DNA of 64,000 nt from Salmonella enterica subsp. enterica serovar Typhimurium str. LT2 (GTDB taxonomy: Bacteria; Pseudomonadota; Gammaproteobacteria; Enterobacterales; Enterobacteriaceae), in NCBI RefSeq assembly GCF_000006945.2, contig NC_003277.2, forward strand, positions 29,934 through 93,933, in the 5' to 3' direction. Positions 49,912 through 60,300 of this stretch are shown one piece after another. A program made the position numbers and the translations under genes. Below the pieces are notes generated by a model. The model did no database searches. It saw only the letters and a list, made by a program, of their open reading frames with translations, and was not told the origin of the DNA. Positions within the stretch are counted from its first letter, which is position 1. Each line of letters begins with the position of its first letter.

Positions 49912-52730
49912 ACGAAGTCTATGTCATTGCCGGCGGAGAATGGCTGAGTAATAACCTGAACGCCATTGCGGCCTTCATGAGCACCCGGACGTGGGACTCC
50001 ATTGAGAAAATTGCGCTGACCCTGTCCGTTCTCGCGGTGTCCGTTATGTGGGTACAGCGACATAACGTGATGGATCTGCTGGGCTGGGTGGCGGTGTTTG
50101 TGCTGATATCACTTCTGGTGACCATACGGACATCAGTACAGATAATTGATAACAGCGACCTGGTGAGGGTTTACCGGGTGGATAATGTGCCGGTCGGACT
50201 GGCACTCCCCCTTTCGCTGACGACCCGGATCGGGCATGCGATGGTGGCCAGCTATGAGATGATTTTTGCCCAGCCGGACAGCGTCACCTACAGCAAGACA
50301 GGTATGCTGTTCGGGGCGAATCTGATTGTGAAAAGCACCGATTTCCTGTCCCGGAATCCGGAAATCATTAACCTGTTTCAGGACTACGTCCAGAACTGTG
50401 TGCTGGGGGATATTTACCTCAATCACAAATATTCCCTGGAAGAACTGATGGAATCCGATGACCCCTATACGCTGATTTTTTCCCGCCCAAGTCCGTTGCG
50501 GGGGGTTTATGACAAAAATAATCATTTTGTCACCTGCAAGGATGCGTCGGTCACGCTGAAAGACAAGCTGAATCTCGATACAAAGACAGGAGGCAAGACC
50601 TGGCATTATTATGTGCAGCAGATATTTGGGGGCAGGCCGGACCCTGACCTGTTATTCAGGGAACTGGTAAGTGACAGTTACAGTTATTTCTATGGCTCCA
50701 GCCAGTCAGCCAGCCAGATCATGCGTAAGAATGTAACAATGAACGCTCTGAAAGAAGGGATCACCAGTAATGCAGCCCGTAACGGTGATACCGCCAGTCT
50801 GGTGAATCTGGCCACCACATCCTCGATGGAAAAACAACGTTTGTCACATGTCTCCATTGGTTATGTGACAATGCGAAACCTGCCGATGGTACAGACTATT
50901 CTGCTGGGGATAGCCATCGGGATTTTCCCGTTACTGGTTCTGGCCGCTGTCTTTAATAAACTGACGCTGTCAGTGCTGAAAGGGTATGTATTTGCCCTGA
51001 TGTGGCTGCAGACATGGCCGTTGCTGTATGCCATTCTGAACAGCGCCATGGTGTTCTATGCGAAACAGAATGGTGCCCCGGTGGTGCTGTCAGAACTCTC
51101 TCAGATACAGCTGAAATATTCCGATCTGGCATCAACCGCAGGTTATCTCTCTGCCATGATTCCCCCGCTGTCGTGGATGATGGTAAAAGGTCTGGGCGCT
51201 GGATTTTCCAGCGTTTACAGCCACTTTGCGTCTTCGTCTATCAGCCCGACGGCCAGTGCGGCTGCCGGCGTGGTGGACGGCAATTATTCCTACGGCAACA
51301 TGCAGACGGAGAACGTCAACGGCTTCAGCTGGAGTACCAACAGTACCACGTCATTTGGCCAGATGACTTACCAGACCGGTAGTGGGGCGACCGCCACGCA
51401 GACCCGGGACGGCAATATGGTCATGGATGCCAGCGGTGCGCAGTCCAGACTGCCGGTGAATATCAACGCGACCCGGCAGATAGCGGCGGCACAGCAGGAG
51501 ATGGCGCGGGAAGCCAGCACGCAGGCAGAAAGCGCCCTGCATGGTTTCAGCAGCAGTATCGCCAGCGCCTGGAATACGCTCAGCCAGTTCGGGACGAACC
51601 GGGGCAGCAGCGACTCAGTGACCAGTGGTGCTGACAGCACCATGAGCGCGCAGGATTCCATAATGGCCAGCCGGATGCGCAGCGCAGTGGAAAGCTATGC
51701 GAAGGCACATAATATCAGTAATGAGCAGGCCACTCAGGAACTTGCAGCGAGAAGTACGCGAACATCTGGGGGTATTTATGGTGATGCAAGTGCAGAGTGG
51801 GGCATAAGGCCCAAGATATTGGGGGTCGGTGGTGGAGCTGGTGTTAAAGCCGGTGGTCGTGCTGGTATTGATTGGAGCGATGATGATACGCATCAGGCCA
51901 GCAGTAGTTCACGATCCAGCCAGGATGTTCGTCATGGTGTTGATGCCAAAGCCACGCAGGATTTTAAGGAGGCCAGCGATTACTTCACGAGCCGTAAGGT
52001 CAGTGAGTCCGGAAGCCATACGGACAATAATGCTGATTCTCGTGTGGATCATTTGTCTGCCGCCCTGAACTCAGCGAAACAGAGTTATGACCAGTACACC
52101 ACGAACCTGACCCGCAGCCATGAGTATGCTGAGATGGCGTCCCGTACAGAAAGCATGAGTGGGCAGATGAGCGAAGATTTGTCACAGCAGTTTGTGAATT
52201 TTGTGCAAAAGCATGCGCCACAGGATGCAGAAAATATTCTGACAAATACCAGCTCGCCGGAGGTGGCAGAACGACGTCGGGCAATGGCTTGGGCCTTTGT
52301 TCAGGAGCAGGTACAGCCTGGTGTGGATAATGCCTGGGGCGAAGCCCGCGGTGATATTGGCAGTGGTATGAGCACAGTATCCGGTGGTGGTGATAAACAG
52401 GATGTGGTAGCCGATCATCAGGCCCATCAGGCAACGGTGGAACAACGGACGCGGGACAGTAATATCAGTAATGATGTAAAAAACCAGGTTGATAATATGG
52501 TCACAGACTATCATTCCGATATAAACGATACTTATGGAAATATCCAGGGTGAGGAAAAGACTATTGACCAGCAGTATTCTGGCCTGCAAAAACAGTATAA
52601 AACAGAAGCACTATCTCAGAATAATAAATATAATGAAGAAAAGGCTGCACAGGAAAGGATGCCTGGCGCGGATAGTCCTGAAGAACTGATGAAGAGGGCA
52701 AAAGAGTATCAGGATAAGCACAAACAGTAA
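49908..52730 (+). CDS. traG: TraG, pilus assembly, mating-pair stabilisation and entry exclusion
   Basis: The 940-residue protein has N-terminal membrane segments (about 20-75 and 325-430) similar to VirB6. A long periplasmic C-terminal part follows, rich in Ser, Asn and Gln (about 450-940). In F the C-terminal part reaches the recipient and is recognised by TraS for exclusion. The sequence after about residue 600 differs from F, as expected for a matching TraG-TraS pair. Start GTG at 49908. Confidence 0.95.
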   Translation: MNEVYVIAGGEWLSNNLNAIAAFMSTRTWDSIEKIALTLSVLAVSVMWVQRHNVMDLLGWVAVFVLISLLVTIRTSVQIIDNSDLVRVYRVDNVPVGLALPLSLTTRIGHAMVASYEMIFAQPDSVTYSKTGMLFGANLIVKSTDFLSRNPEIINLFQDYVQNCVLGDIYLNHKYSLEELMESDDPYTLIFSRPSPLRGVYDKNNHFVTCKDASVTLKDKLNLDTKTGGKTWHYYVQQIFGGRPDPDLLFRELVSDSYSYFYGSSQSASQIMRKNVTMNALKEGITSNAARNGDTASLVNLATTSSMEKQRLSHVSIGYVTMRNLPMVQTILLGIAIGIFPLLVLAAVFNKLTLSVLKGYVFALMWLQTWPLLYAILNSAMVFYAKQNGAPVVLSELSQIQLKYSDLASTAGYLSAMIPPLSWMMVKGLGAGFSSVYSHFASSSISPTASAAAGVVDGNYSYGNMQTENVNGFSWSTNSTTSFGQMTYQTGSGATATQTRDGNMVMDASGAQSRLPVNINATRQIAAAQQEMAREASTQAESALHGFSSSIASAWNTLSQFGTNRGSSDSVTSGADSTMSAQDSIMASRMRSAVESYAKAHNISNEQATQELAARSTRTSGGIYGDASAEWGIRPKILGVGGGAGVKAGGRAGIDWSDDDTHQASSSSRSSQDVRHGVDAKATQDFKEASDYFTSRKVSESGSHTDNNADSRVDHLSAALNSAKQSYDQYTTNLTRSHEYAEMASRTESMSGQMSEDLSQQFVNFVQKHAPQDAENILTNTSSPEVAERRRAMAWAFVQEQVQPGVDNAWGEARGDIGSGMSTVSGGGDKQDVVADHQAHQATVEQRTRDSNISNDVKNQVDNMVTDYHSDINDTYGNIQGEEKTIDQQYSGLQKQYKTEALSQNNKYNEEKAAQERMPGADSPEELMKRAKEYQDKHKQ

Positions 52731-52751
52731 GGCGATATCCGGGAGGTGGGA

Positions 52752-53240
52752 ATGAAAAATTTAGCTCAGATTGTTCTGGTGACAGTGGTACAGTTTATTG
52801 CCTGTTATCTAGCTGAGTGGGGAGTCGCTGAAACAGGGATTATCCTGTTATTTGTCCTGCTGTGGCAGGGGCTGTTTATCTGGTTATTTATTCAAATTCG
52901 TAAAAAAAATAACATATCTGATGAGTTCAAGTTTAGTAAAGGAATTTGGTATGTAATTATGCCCGTATGCTCATTACTCTCGCCATTATTAAGTTTAATG
53001 ATTTTTATCGGTGGAACATTATATGAATTAAGACGAGTAAGTGGTTGTATAAGCATAAAAGAGTGGGTGAAATGTCAGCTTGATGACCAATATGATGAAG
53101 ATAGGGGGCTGGATTTTGAATCTGTTGAGTATCGTCAAACGACTTACTACAACCCCTCAACTGGATATCCTATGCATGGAGGAGTTGATTCGGCTGGTAA
53201 TACTTTTGGGTCTCGCTGGCAGGATAATAATGACAGGTAA
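52752..53240 (+). CDS. traS: TraS, inner-membrane entry exclusion protein
   Basis: The 162-residue protein has four hydrophobic segments in its first two thirds (for example IVLVTVVQFIACYLAEWGV and LLFVLLWQGLFIWLFI) and a Tyr/Asp-rich tail. It has low similarity to F TraS, which is normal for this plasmid-specific gene. Identity rests on position between traG and traT and on topology. The ATG at 52752 follows GGGAGGTGGGA. Confidence 0.82.
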   Translation: MKNLAQIVLVTVVQFIACYLAEWGVAETGIILLFVLLWQGLFIWLFIQIRKKNNISDEFKFSKGIWYVIMPVCSLLSPLLSLMIFIGGTLYELRRVSGCISIKEWVKCQLDDQYDEDRGLDFESVEYRQTTYYNPSTGYPMHGGVDSAGNTFGSRWQDNNDR

Positions 53241-53275
53241 TAAGAAAACTATGGTTGGTAAATAAAGGTAATTGG

Positions 53276-54007
53276 ATGAAAATGAAAAAAATAATGATGG
53301 TTACACTGGTCAGTTCCACTCTGGCCCTGTCAGGGTGTGGTGCGATGAGCACAGCAATCAAAAAGCGTAATCTTGAAGTGAAAACCCAGATGAGTCAGAC
53401 CATCTGGCTTGACCCGTCCAGTGAACGGACGGTGTATCTGCAGGTGAAAAATACCTCCGATAAGGATATGAGTGACCTTCAGAGCCTGATTGCAAAAGAT
53501 ATTCAGGCAAAAGGGTATACTGTGGTTACCTCACCAGACAAAGCATACTACTGGATTCAGGCCAACGTGCTGAAGGCCGACAAGATGGATTTGCGTGAGT
53601 CCCAGGGATGGCTGAACCGTGGTTATGAAGGTGCGCTCTCCGGGGCAGCGCTCGGGGCCGGTATCACAGCGTATAACTCTAACTCAGCAGGTGCCACGCT
53701 GGGAGTAGGGCTTGCTGCCGGGCTTGTGGGGATGGCCGCTGATGCGATGGTGGAAGATATTAACTACACCATGATCACCGACGTACAGATCTCAGAACGG
53801 ACAAAAGCGACCGTGACAACGGACAATGTTGCCGCCCTCCGCCAGGGAACCTCGGGTGCCAAAATCCAGACCAGCACCGAAACCGGTAATCAGCATAAAT
53901 ACCAGACCCGTGTGGTATCGAATGCCAACAAGGTTAACCTGAAGTTTGAAGAGGCAAAACCAGTTCTGGAAGAACAACTGGCCAAATCAATTGCAAATAT
54001 TCTTTAA
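53276..54007 (+). CDS. traT: TraT, surface exclusion and serum-resistance lipoprotein
   Basis: The 243-residue lipoprotein has the lipobox LALSGC and the typical Gly/Ala-rich hydrophobic stretch (SGAALGAGITAYNSNSAGAT, about 130-150). It forms an abundant outer-membrane oligomer that blocks mating-pair formation and lowers complement killing. I use ATG 53276 with AAAGGT upstream; the frame is open seven codons further back. Confidence 0.96.
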   Translation: MKMKKIMMVTLVSSTLALSGCGAMSTAIKKRNLEVKTQMSQTIWLDPSSERTVYLQVKNTSDKDMSDLQSLIAKDIQAKGYTVVTSPDKAYYWIQANVLKADKMDLRESQGWLNRGYEGALSGAALGAGITAYNSNSAGATLGVGLAAGLVGMAADAMVEDINYTMITDVQISERTKATVTTDNVAALRQGTSGAKIQTSTETGNQHKYQTRVVSNANKVNLKFEEAKPVLEEQLAKSIANIL

Positions 54008-54383
54008 TCATCTTCAGGAGGCCGGTCTGACTGGCTTCCTGACTGACGCCTCGCTTTGCTCGTTGTCCAGGCCCGGAAAGAAATAAAATAAATTTCATTT
54101 CTCTCCGGCGTTTCCGAAATAAATATGAAAACACTGAGCGGTTGTGCAAATTCTTTGTGCGTCCGTGAAGTGTTGCCGCGAAGCGGGAATAATAAGGATA
54201 CGGAATGCCATTATCAGAACTTCTTTGTCACATGACTAACGGCAATCCGTTTTCCTGACTGTTTGCTGTACTGGTAGTCTGTGCTGCTGTTCTTTATTTT
54301 CTGAAAAAACGAAAGTAACGGTTAGTTATTTATTCAAATTAATTCCCCGTCCGGACTGATAATCTTTCTTTGGAATAACATCT
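54008..54383. other. Gap between traT and traD with a broken small membrane ORF
   Basis: AT-rich sequence with degenerate hairpins after traT. At 54205-54318 one frame reads MPLSELLCHMTNGNPFS, a TGA, then LFAVLVVCAAVLYFLKKRK and a TAA. Apart from the TGA it looks like a 37-residue single-span membrane protein. No other gene is supported. Confidence 0.45.
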
Positions 54384-56627
54384 ATGAGCTTTAATGCGAA
54401 GGATATGACCCAGGGCGGTCAGATTGCGTCCATGCGTATTCGCATGTTCAGTCAGATCGCCAACATTATATTTTACTGCCTGTTTATTTTCTTCTGGATA
54501 CTCGTCGGCCTAGTGTTATGGGTGAAACTCAGCTGGCAGACGTTTGTGAATGGGGGTATCTACTGGTGGTGTACCACGCTTGAAGGAATGCGGGATTTAA
54601 TTAAATCCCAGCCTGTCTATGAGATCCGGTATTACGGCCAGACGTTCCGGATGAACGCCGCTCAGGTTCTGCAGGACAAATACACGGTCTGGTGTGGGGA
54701 GCAACTGTGGTCGGCCTTTGTTCTGGCCGCCTGTGTGGCGCTGGTTATCTGCCTGATTACATTTTTTATGACCACATGGATTCTGGGACGTCAGGGAAAA
54801 CAGCAGAGTGAGGATGATGTTACCGGAGGACGCCAACTTACCGACAATCCGAAAGACGTTGCCAGAATGCTGAAAAAAGACGGAAAAGCGTCCGATATCC
54901 TGATTGGCGATTTGCCAATCATTAAGGATTCAGAGATTCAGAACTTTTTGCTCCACGGGACAGTCAGTACCGGTAAGTCTGAAATCATTCGCCGGCTGGC
55001 TAACTATGCCCGTCAGCGCGGCGACATGGTGGTGATGTACGATCGTTCCTGTGAGTTTGTCAAAAGCTACTACGACCCGTCCATCGATAAAATTCTCAAC
55101 CCCTGTGACGCGCGGTGTGCCGCATGGGATTTATGGCGGGAATGCCTCACCCTGCCGGATTTTGATAATGCGGCGAATACCCTGATCCCGATGGGCACGA
55201 AGGAAGATCCGTTCTGGCAGGGTTCCGGACGGACCATTTTTGCTGAAGCGGCATACCTGATGCGTAATGACAGCGACCGCAGCTACAGTAAGCTGGTTGA
55301 CACGCTGCTTTCAATCAAGATTGAAAAACTGCGAACCTACCTGCGTGATTCCCCGGCGGCCAACCTGGTGGAAGAAAAAATCGAGAAGACGGCCATTTCC
55401 ATCCGGGCTGTGCTGACCAACTACGTAAAAGCCGTCCGCTATCTTCAGGGGATCGAGCGTAACGGTGAACCGTTCACCATCCGTGACTGGATGCGTGGTG
55501 TACGTGAAGATCAGAAGAATGGCTGGCTGTTTATTTCTTCAAACGCTGACACACATTCTTCCCTGAAGCCGGTGATTTCCATGTGGCTGTCCATTGCCAT
55601 CCGGGGCCTGCTGGCGATGGGAGAGAACCGTAACCGTCGGGTGTGGTTCTTCTGTGATGAGTTGCCCACGCTGCACAAGCTGCCCGACCTCGTGGAAATT
55701 GTCCCGGAAGCCCGTAAATTCGGGGGCTGCTATGTCTTTGGTATTCAGTCCAGTACACAGATGGAGGATATCTATGGCGAGAAAGCGGCGGCAACCCTGC
55801 TGGATGTGATGAACACAAGGGCCTTTTTCCGCTCACCCAGCTATAAGATTGCCGACTATGTCGCCCATGAGATTGGTGAAAAAGAGATCCTGAAAGCCAG
55901 TGAGCAGTATTCCTATGGTGCCGATCCCGTTCGTGACGGGGTGTCGACCGGTAAAGAGATGGAGCGTGTCACACTGGTCAGCTACTCCGATATTCAGTCA
56001 CTGCCCGACCTGACCTGTTATGTCACGCTGCCCGGACCCTATCCGGCAGTGAAGCTGGCCCTGAAATACCAGGAACGTCCCAAAGTGGCGCCGGAGTTTA
56101 TTCCCCGGGAAATGAATCCGGAGGCGGAAGCCCGTCTGAGCGCCGTTCTGGCTGCAAGGGAAGCCGAGGTACGTCAGATGTCCAGCCTGTTTGAACCGGA
56201 TACAGAAGCGGTTGCGCCGACAGCAGCAGAAGCGCAGGCTGAACAGCCGCAACAGCCGCAACAGCCGCAACAGCCGCAACAGCCGCAACAGCCGCAACAG
56301 CCGCAACAGCCGCAACAGCCGCAACAGCCGCAACAGCCACAGCCCACGGTTGTCAGCGATAAAAAATCAGCAGCGGCGGGTACCGCCGTGAATACGCCTG
56401 CAGGCGGTGTCGGACAGGAACTGAAAATGAAGCCGGAAGACGAAGAGCAGCCACTGCCCCCCGGGATTAATGCGTCCGGTGAGGTGGTGGACATGGCGGC
56501 GTATGAGCGCTGGCGGCAGGAGCAGGAGGTGAATACTCAGCAGCAGATGCAACGGCGGGAGGAGGTGAATATCAACGTTCACCGTGGGCACGGAAAGGAT
56601 GAACCGGAGCCGGGAGATGATTTCTGA
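54384..56627 (+). CDS. traD: TraD, coupling protein ATPase (VirD4-like)
   Basis: The 747-residue protein has two N-terminal membrane helices (about 27-47 and 105-132), a hexameric ATPase domain with GTVSTGKSE near 191 and VWFFCDELP near 420, and a variable tail. The tail holds a Gln-Pro-Gln repeat (about 620-655) before the acidic C terminus that binds TraM. It pumps the relaxase-bound strand into the channel. Its end abuts vapC on the other strand. Confidence 0.96.
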   Translation: MSFNAKDMTQGGQIASMRIRMFSQIANIIFYCLFIFFWILVGLVLWVKLSWQTFVNGGIYWWCTTLEGMRDLIKSQPVYEIRYYGQTFRMNAAQVLQDKYTVWCGEQLWSAFVLAACVALVICLITFFMTTWILGRQGKQQSEDDVTGGRQLTDNPKDVARMLKKDGKASDILIGDLPIIKDSEIQNFLLHGTVSTGKSEIIRRLANYARQRGDMVVMYDRSCEFVKSYYDPSIDKILNPCDARCAAWDLWRECLTLPDFDNAANTLIPMGTKEDPFWQGSGRTIFAEAAYLMRNDSDRSYSKLVDTLLSIKIEKLRTYLRDSPAANLVEEKIEKTAISIRAVLTNYVKAVRYLQGIERNGEPFTIRDWMRGVREDQKNGWLFISSNADTHSSLKPVISMWLSIAIRGLLAMGENRNRRVWFFCDELPTLHKLPDLVEIVPEARKFGGCYVFGIQSSTQMEDIYGEKAAATLLDVMNTRAFFRSPSYKIADYVAHEIGEKEILKASEQYSYGADPVRDGVSTGKEMERVTLVSYSDIQSLPDLTCYVTLPGPYPAVKLALKYQERPKVAPEFIPREMNPEAEARLSAVLAAREAEVRQMSSLFEPDTEAVAPTAAEAQAEQPQQPQQPQQPQQPQQPQQPQQPQQPQQPQQPQPTVVSDKKSAAAGTAVNTPAGGVGQELKMKPEDEEQPLPPGINASGEVVDMAAYERWRQEQEVNTQQQMQRREEVNINVHRGHGKDEPEPGDDF
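56244..56333 (+). repeat. Ten tandem CAGCCGCAA units within traD
   Basis: Ten perfect nine-base units, plus one imperfect copy, encode repeated Gln-Pro-Gln. The unit is a multiple of three, so copy-number change keeps the frame. It forms a flexible linker before the TraM-binding tail. Confidence 0.95.
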
Positions 56628-56635
56628 TGGCGGTA

Positions 56636-57034
56636 TCAGCTCCAGTCCTCAGTTCTCAGTCCACCCACACGTTCAAACTCCCGGGTGTTGTTCGTGACAA
56701 CAATCAGTCCCCGGCTGCGTGCGTGACCGGCAATCATCTGATCGAATGGCCCGACAGGGCGTCCCTGACGGGCAAGCTCTGCCCTGATCTGCCCCGTATG
56801 GGTGGCGGCCGGCGTGTCATAATCCAGAACATCAAGTCGGGAAACAAACCCCTCTATCACAGCGAGATTTCTTTCGGGCATCTGGCTTTTTTCGGCGCCG
56901 TAAATCAGCTCCATCAGGGTGACCGAGCTGATACACATTCTCCCCTGGTTCAGGTTAAAACGCTCCCTGACGCTGGCAGGTTTGTTTTTTATCGTGAAAA
57001 TGCAGATGTTAGTATCCAGCATAAACTTCAGCAT
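56636..57034 (-). CDS. vapC: VapC toxin, PIN-domain ribonuclease
   Basis: The 132-residue protein has PIN acidic residues, including Asp7 in MLDTNICIF and acids in FDQMIAGHARSRGLIVVTNN. VapC of S. Typhimurium is known to cut initiator tRNA in the anticodon loop and so stop translation. It shares one base with the vapB stop. The pair lies antisense-oriented between traD and traI and stabilises the plasmid. Confidence 0.95.
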   Translation of the reverse strand: MLKFMLDTNICIFTIKNKPASVRERFNLNQGRMCISSVTLMELIYGAEKSQMPERNLAVIEGFVSRLDVLDYDTPAATHTGQIRAELARQGRPVGPFDQMIAGHARSRGLIVVTNNTREFERVGGLRTEDWS

Positions 57035-57264
57035 CAGAATGATTCCCGTTCCTGCACAGAGGGTTGTTCCCGGTTATCCATAAAATCGGCGCTGACGTTG
57101 TTCCCGTCGAACCATTCATCCCACGATTCTCCGGCCGGCGTGATAATTCGGGTTCGCCCGACAGCGATAACTTCCACACGTTTTACATTTTCCGGCAAAG
57201 CCACTGCTTTTGGCAGTCTGACCGCCTGGCTGCGGTTACTGAGAAATACGCTGGTTTCCATCAT
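57034..57264 (-). CDS. vapB: VapB antitoxin
   Basis: The 76-residue protein has an AbrB/SpoVT-like DNA-binding N terminus (VFLSNRSQAVRLPKAVALP) and a C-terminal toxin-binding part (WDEWFDGNNVSADFM). It neutralises VapC and represses the operon with it. The ATG at 57264 follows GGAGGCAC. The operator palindrome lies just upstream and close to the traI start. Confidence 0.95.
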   Translation of the reverse strand: MMETSVFLSNRSQAVRLPKAVALPENVKRVEVIAVGRTRIITPAGESWDEWFDGNNVSADFMDNREQPSVQERESF

Positions 57265-57340
57265 GTGCCTCCTTACAGGGATATGTCTTACGTATATCCA
57301 TTATGGTTTTTGTGATGGGATATGTCAAAGGGATATACAT
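57265..57340 (-). promoter_or_regulatory. vapBC operator-promoter, overlapping the traI leader
   Basis: GGATAT-GTCTTACGT-ATATCC forms a palindrome (about 57279-57299). Two further GGATAT boxes (in GGGATATGTCAAAGGGATAT, about 57318-57337) reach to within a few bases of the traI start. VapBC complexes bind such boxes cooperatively, so their binding could also influence traI expression (inference). Confidence 0.65.
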
Positions 57341-57342
57341 TT

Positions 57343-60300
57343 ATGATGAGTATTGCGCAGGTCCGGTCGGCGGGAAGTGCCGCCGGTTATTACAGCGACA
57401 GGGATAACTACTACGTGCTGGGCAGCATGGAAGAGCGCTGGGCCGGAAAAGGCGCGGAGCAGCTGGGGTTGCAGGGCACCGTCGATAAGGAGGTGTTCAC
57501 CCGGGTACTGGAAGGCAGACTGCCCGACGGGGCTGATCTGAGCCGGCAGCAGGATGGCGGCAACAAACACCGCCCCGGCTATGATCTGACCTTCTCTGCC
57601 CCCAAAAGTGTTTCCCTGATGGCCATGCTGGCCGGTGATAAACGCCTGACTGAGGCACACAACCAGGCGGTGGATATCGCTGTCCGTCAGGTGGAGGCGC
57701 TGGCCTCCACCAGGGTGATGACGGACGGACAGTCAGAAACGGTGCTCACCGGTAATCTGGTGATGGCGCTGTTCAATCATGACACCAGTCGTGACCAGGA
57801 GCCGCAGTTGCATACCCATGCTGTGGTGGTCAACGTCACGCAGCATGACGGGGAATGGAAGACCCTGAGCAGCGATAAGGTGGGCAAAACGGGATTTATC
57901 GAGAATGTCTATGCTAACCAGATAGCCTTCGGGAAGATTTACCGCGCGGTGCTGAAAGAGAAGGTTGAAGCGCTGGGCTATGAAACGGAAGTGGTCGGTA
58001 AGCACGGTATGTGGGAGATGCCCGGTGTCCCGGTGGAGGCCTTTTCCAGCCGTTCGCAGGCCATCCGAGAGGCGGTCGGGGAGGATGCCTCGCTGAAATC
58101 CCGGGATGTGGCGGCGCTGGATACGCGTAAATCCAAACAGCATGTCGATCCGGAAGTGAAAATGGCTGAGTGGATGCAGACCCTGAAAGATACCGGGTTT
58201 GATATCAGCGCATACCGTGAGTCTGCGGACAGGCGGGCGGAAATACAGGCAGCACAGCCTGTTCCGTCACAGGAGCAGCCGGATATTCAGCAGGCGGTGA
58301 CGCAGGCCATTGCCGGATTAAGCGACCGGAAGGTTCAGTTTACGTATACCGACGTGCTGGCCAGAACGGTCGGCATGCTGCCGCCGGAAGCCGGCGTGAT
58401 TGAGAAAGCCCGGGCCGGGATTGATGAGGCCATCAGCCGCGAGCAGCTTATCCCCCTCGACCGGGAGAAAGGACTGTTCACCTCCGGTATTCATGTGCTC
58501 GATGAGCTGTCTGTCCGGGCACTCAGCAGCGATATCATGAAGCAGAACCGGGTGACCGTCCATCCGGAGAAGAGCGTGCCCCGCACGGGAAGTTACAGCG
58601 ACGCGGTGAGTGTCCTGGCTCAGGACCGCCCGTCACTGGCCATTATCAGTGGTCAGGGCGGTGCTGCCGGTCAGCGGGAGCGGGTGGCGGAACTGACGAT
58701 GATGGCCCGGGAGCAGGGGCGTGAGGTGCAGATTATTGTCGCTGACCGCCGTTCGCAGACAAACCTGAAGCAGGATGAACGTCTGTCCGGTGAGCTGATA
58801 ACCGGGCGTCGTCAGTTGCAGGAGGGCATGTTATTTTCCCCGGGCAGTACCGTTATTGTCGACCAGGGGGAAAAGCTGTCCCTGAAGGAGACTCTGACCC
58901 TGCTGGATGGCGCGGCGCGTCATAACGTCCAGGTGCTAATTACCGACAGCGGTCAGCGCACCGGTACCGGCAGCGCGCTGATGGCCATGAAGGAGGCCGG
59001 CGTGAACAGTTACCGCTGGCAGGGCAGGCAGCAGACCCCGGCGACCGTTATCAGCGAGCCGGACCGGAATGTCCGCTATGCCCGGCTGGCCGGGGATTTT
59101 GTGGCTGCGGTGAAAGCCGGGGAAGAGAGCGTGGCACAGGTCAGCGGCATGCGTGAACAGGCCATACTGGCGGGGATGATACGCAGTGAGCTGAAGACGC
59201 AGGGGATACTCGGGCAGCAGGACACCATGATGACCGCCCTGTCACCGGTCTGGCTGGACAGCCGGAACCGTTACCTGCGCGATATGTACCGTGAAGGGAT
59301 GGTGATGGAGCAGTGGAACCCGGAGAAACGGTCCCATGACCGGTATGTGATTGACCGGGTGACCGCACAAAGTCACAGTCTGACCCTGCGGGATGCGCAG
59401 GGAGAGACGCAGATGGTGCGGATTTCAGCCCTGGACAGCAGTTGGTCACTCTTCCGACCGGAGAAGATGCCGGTGGCAGACGGTGAGCGTCTTATGGTGA
59501 CGGGAAAAATTCCCGGGCTTCGCGTCTCCGTCGGCGACCGGCTGCAGGTATCTGCGGTGAACGATGGCGTGATGACGGTGACGGTACCCGGCAGGGCTGA
59601 ACCGGCTTCCCTGCCGGTGGGGGATTCCCCGTTCACGGCGCTGAAGCTGGAAAACGGCTGGGTGGAAACACCCGGGCATTCCGTCAGTGACAGTGCGAAA
59701 GTTTTTGCTTCCGTCACACAGATGGCGATGGACAACGCCACCCTGAACAGTCTGGCCCGCAGCGGCCGGGATGTCCGGCTGTATTCCTCACTGGATGAGA
59801 CCCGCACTGCTGAAAAACTCTCCCGTCACCCGTCTTTTACGGTCGTTTCTGAGCAGATAAAGGCGCGTGCCGGTGAGGTATCGCTGGAAACCGCCATCAG
59901 CCGCCAGAAAGCCGGGCTTCACACGCCGGCACAGCAGGCCATTCACCTTGCCCTTCCGGTGGTGGAAAGTAAAAACCTGGCATTCAGTCAGGTGGACCTG
60001 CTGACGGAGGCGAAGTCGTTTGCTGCAGAGGGAACCGGTTTTGCTGACCTGGGACGGGAAATTGATGCGCAGATAAAACGGGGCGATTTACTGTATGTGG
60101 ATGTGGCAAAAGGTTATGGCACAGACCTGCTGATTTCCCGTGCGTCGTATGACGCTGAAAAGAGTATTCTGCATCATATCCTTGAGGGCAAGGAGGCGGT
60201 CACGCCACTGATGGAGAGGGTACCCGGCGAACTCATGGAGACTCTGACATCCGGACAGCGTGCCGCCACCCGTATGATACTCGAAACGAAAGACCGTTTC

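Noticed and set aside
56244..56333. Tandem repeats that might suggest a CRISPR array
   Set aside because: The units are contiguous nine-mers in a coding frame without spacers.
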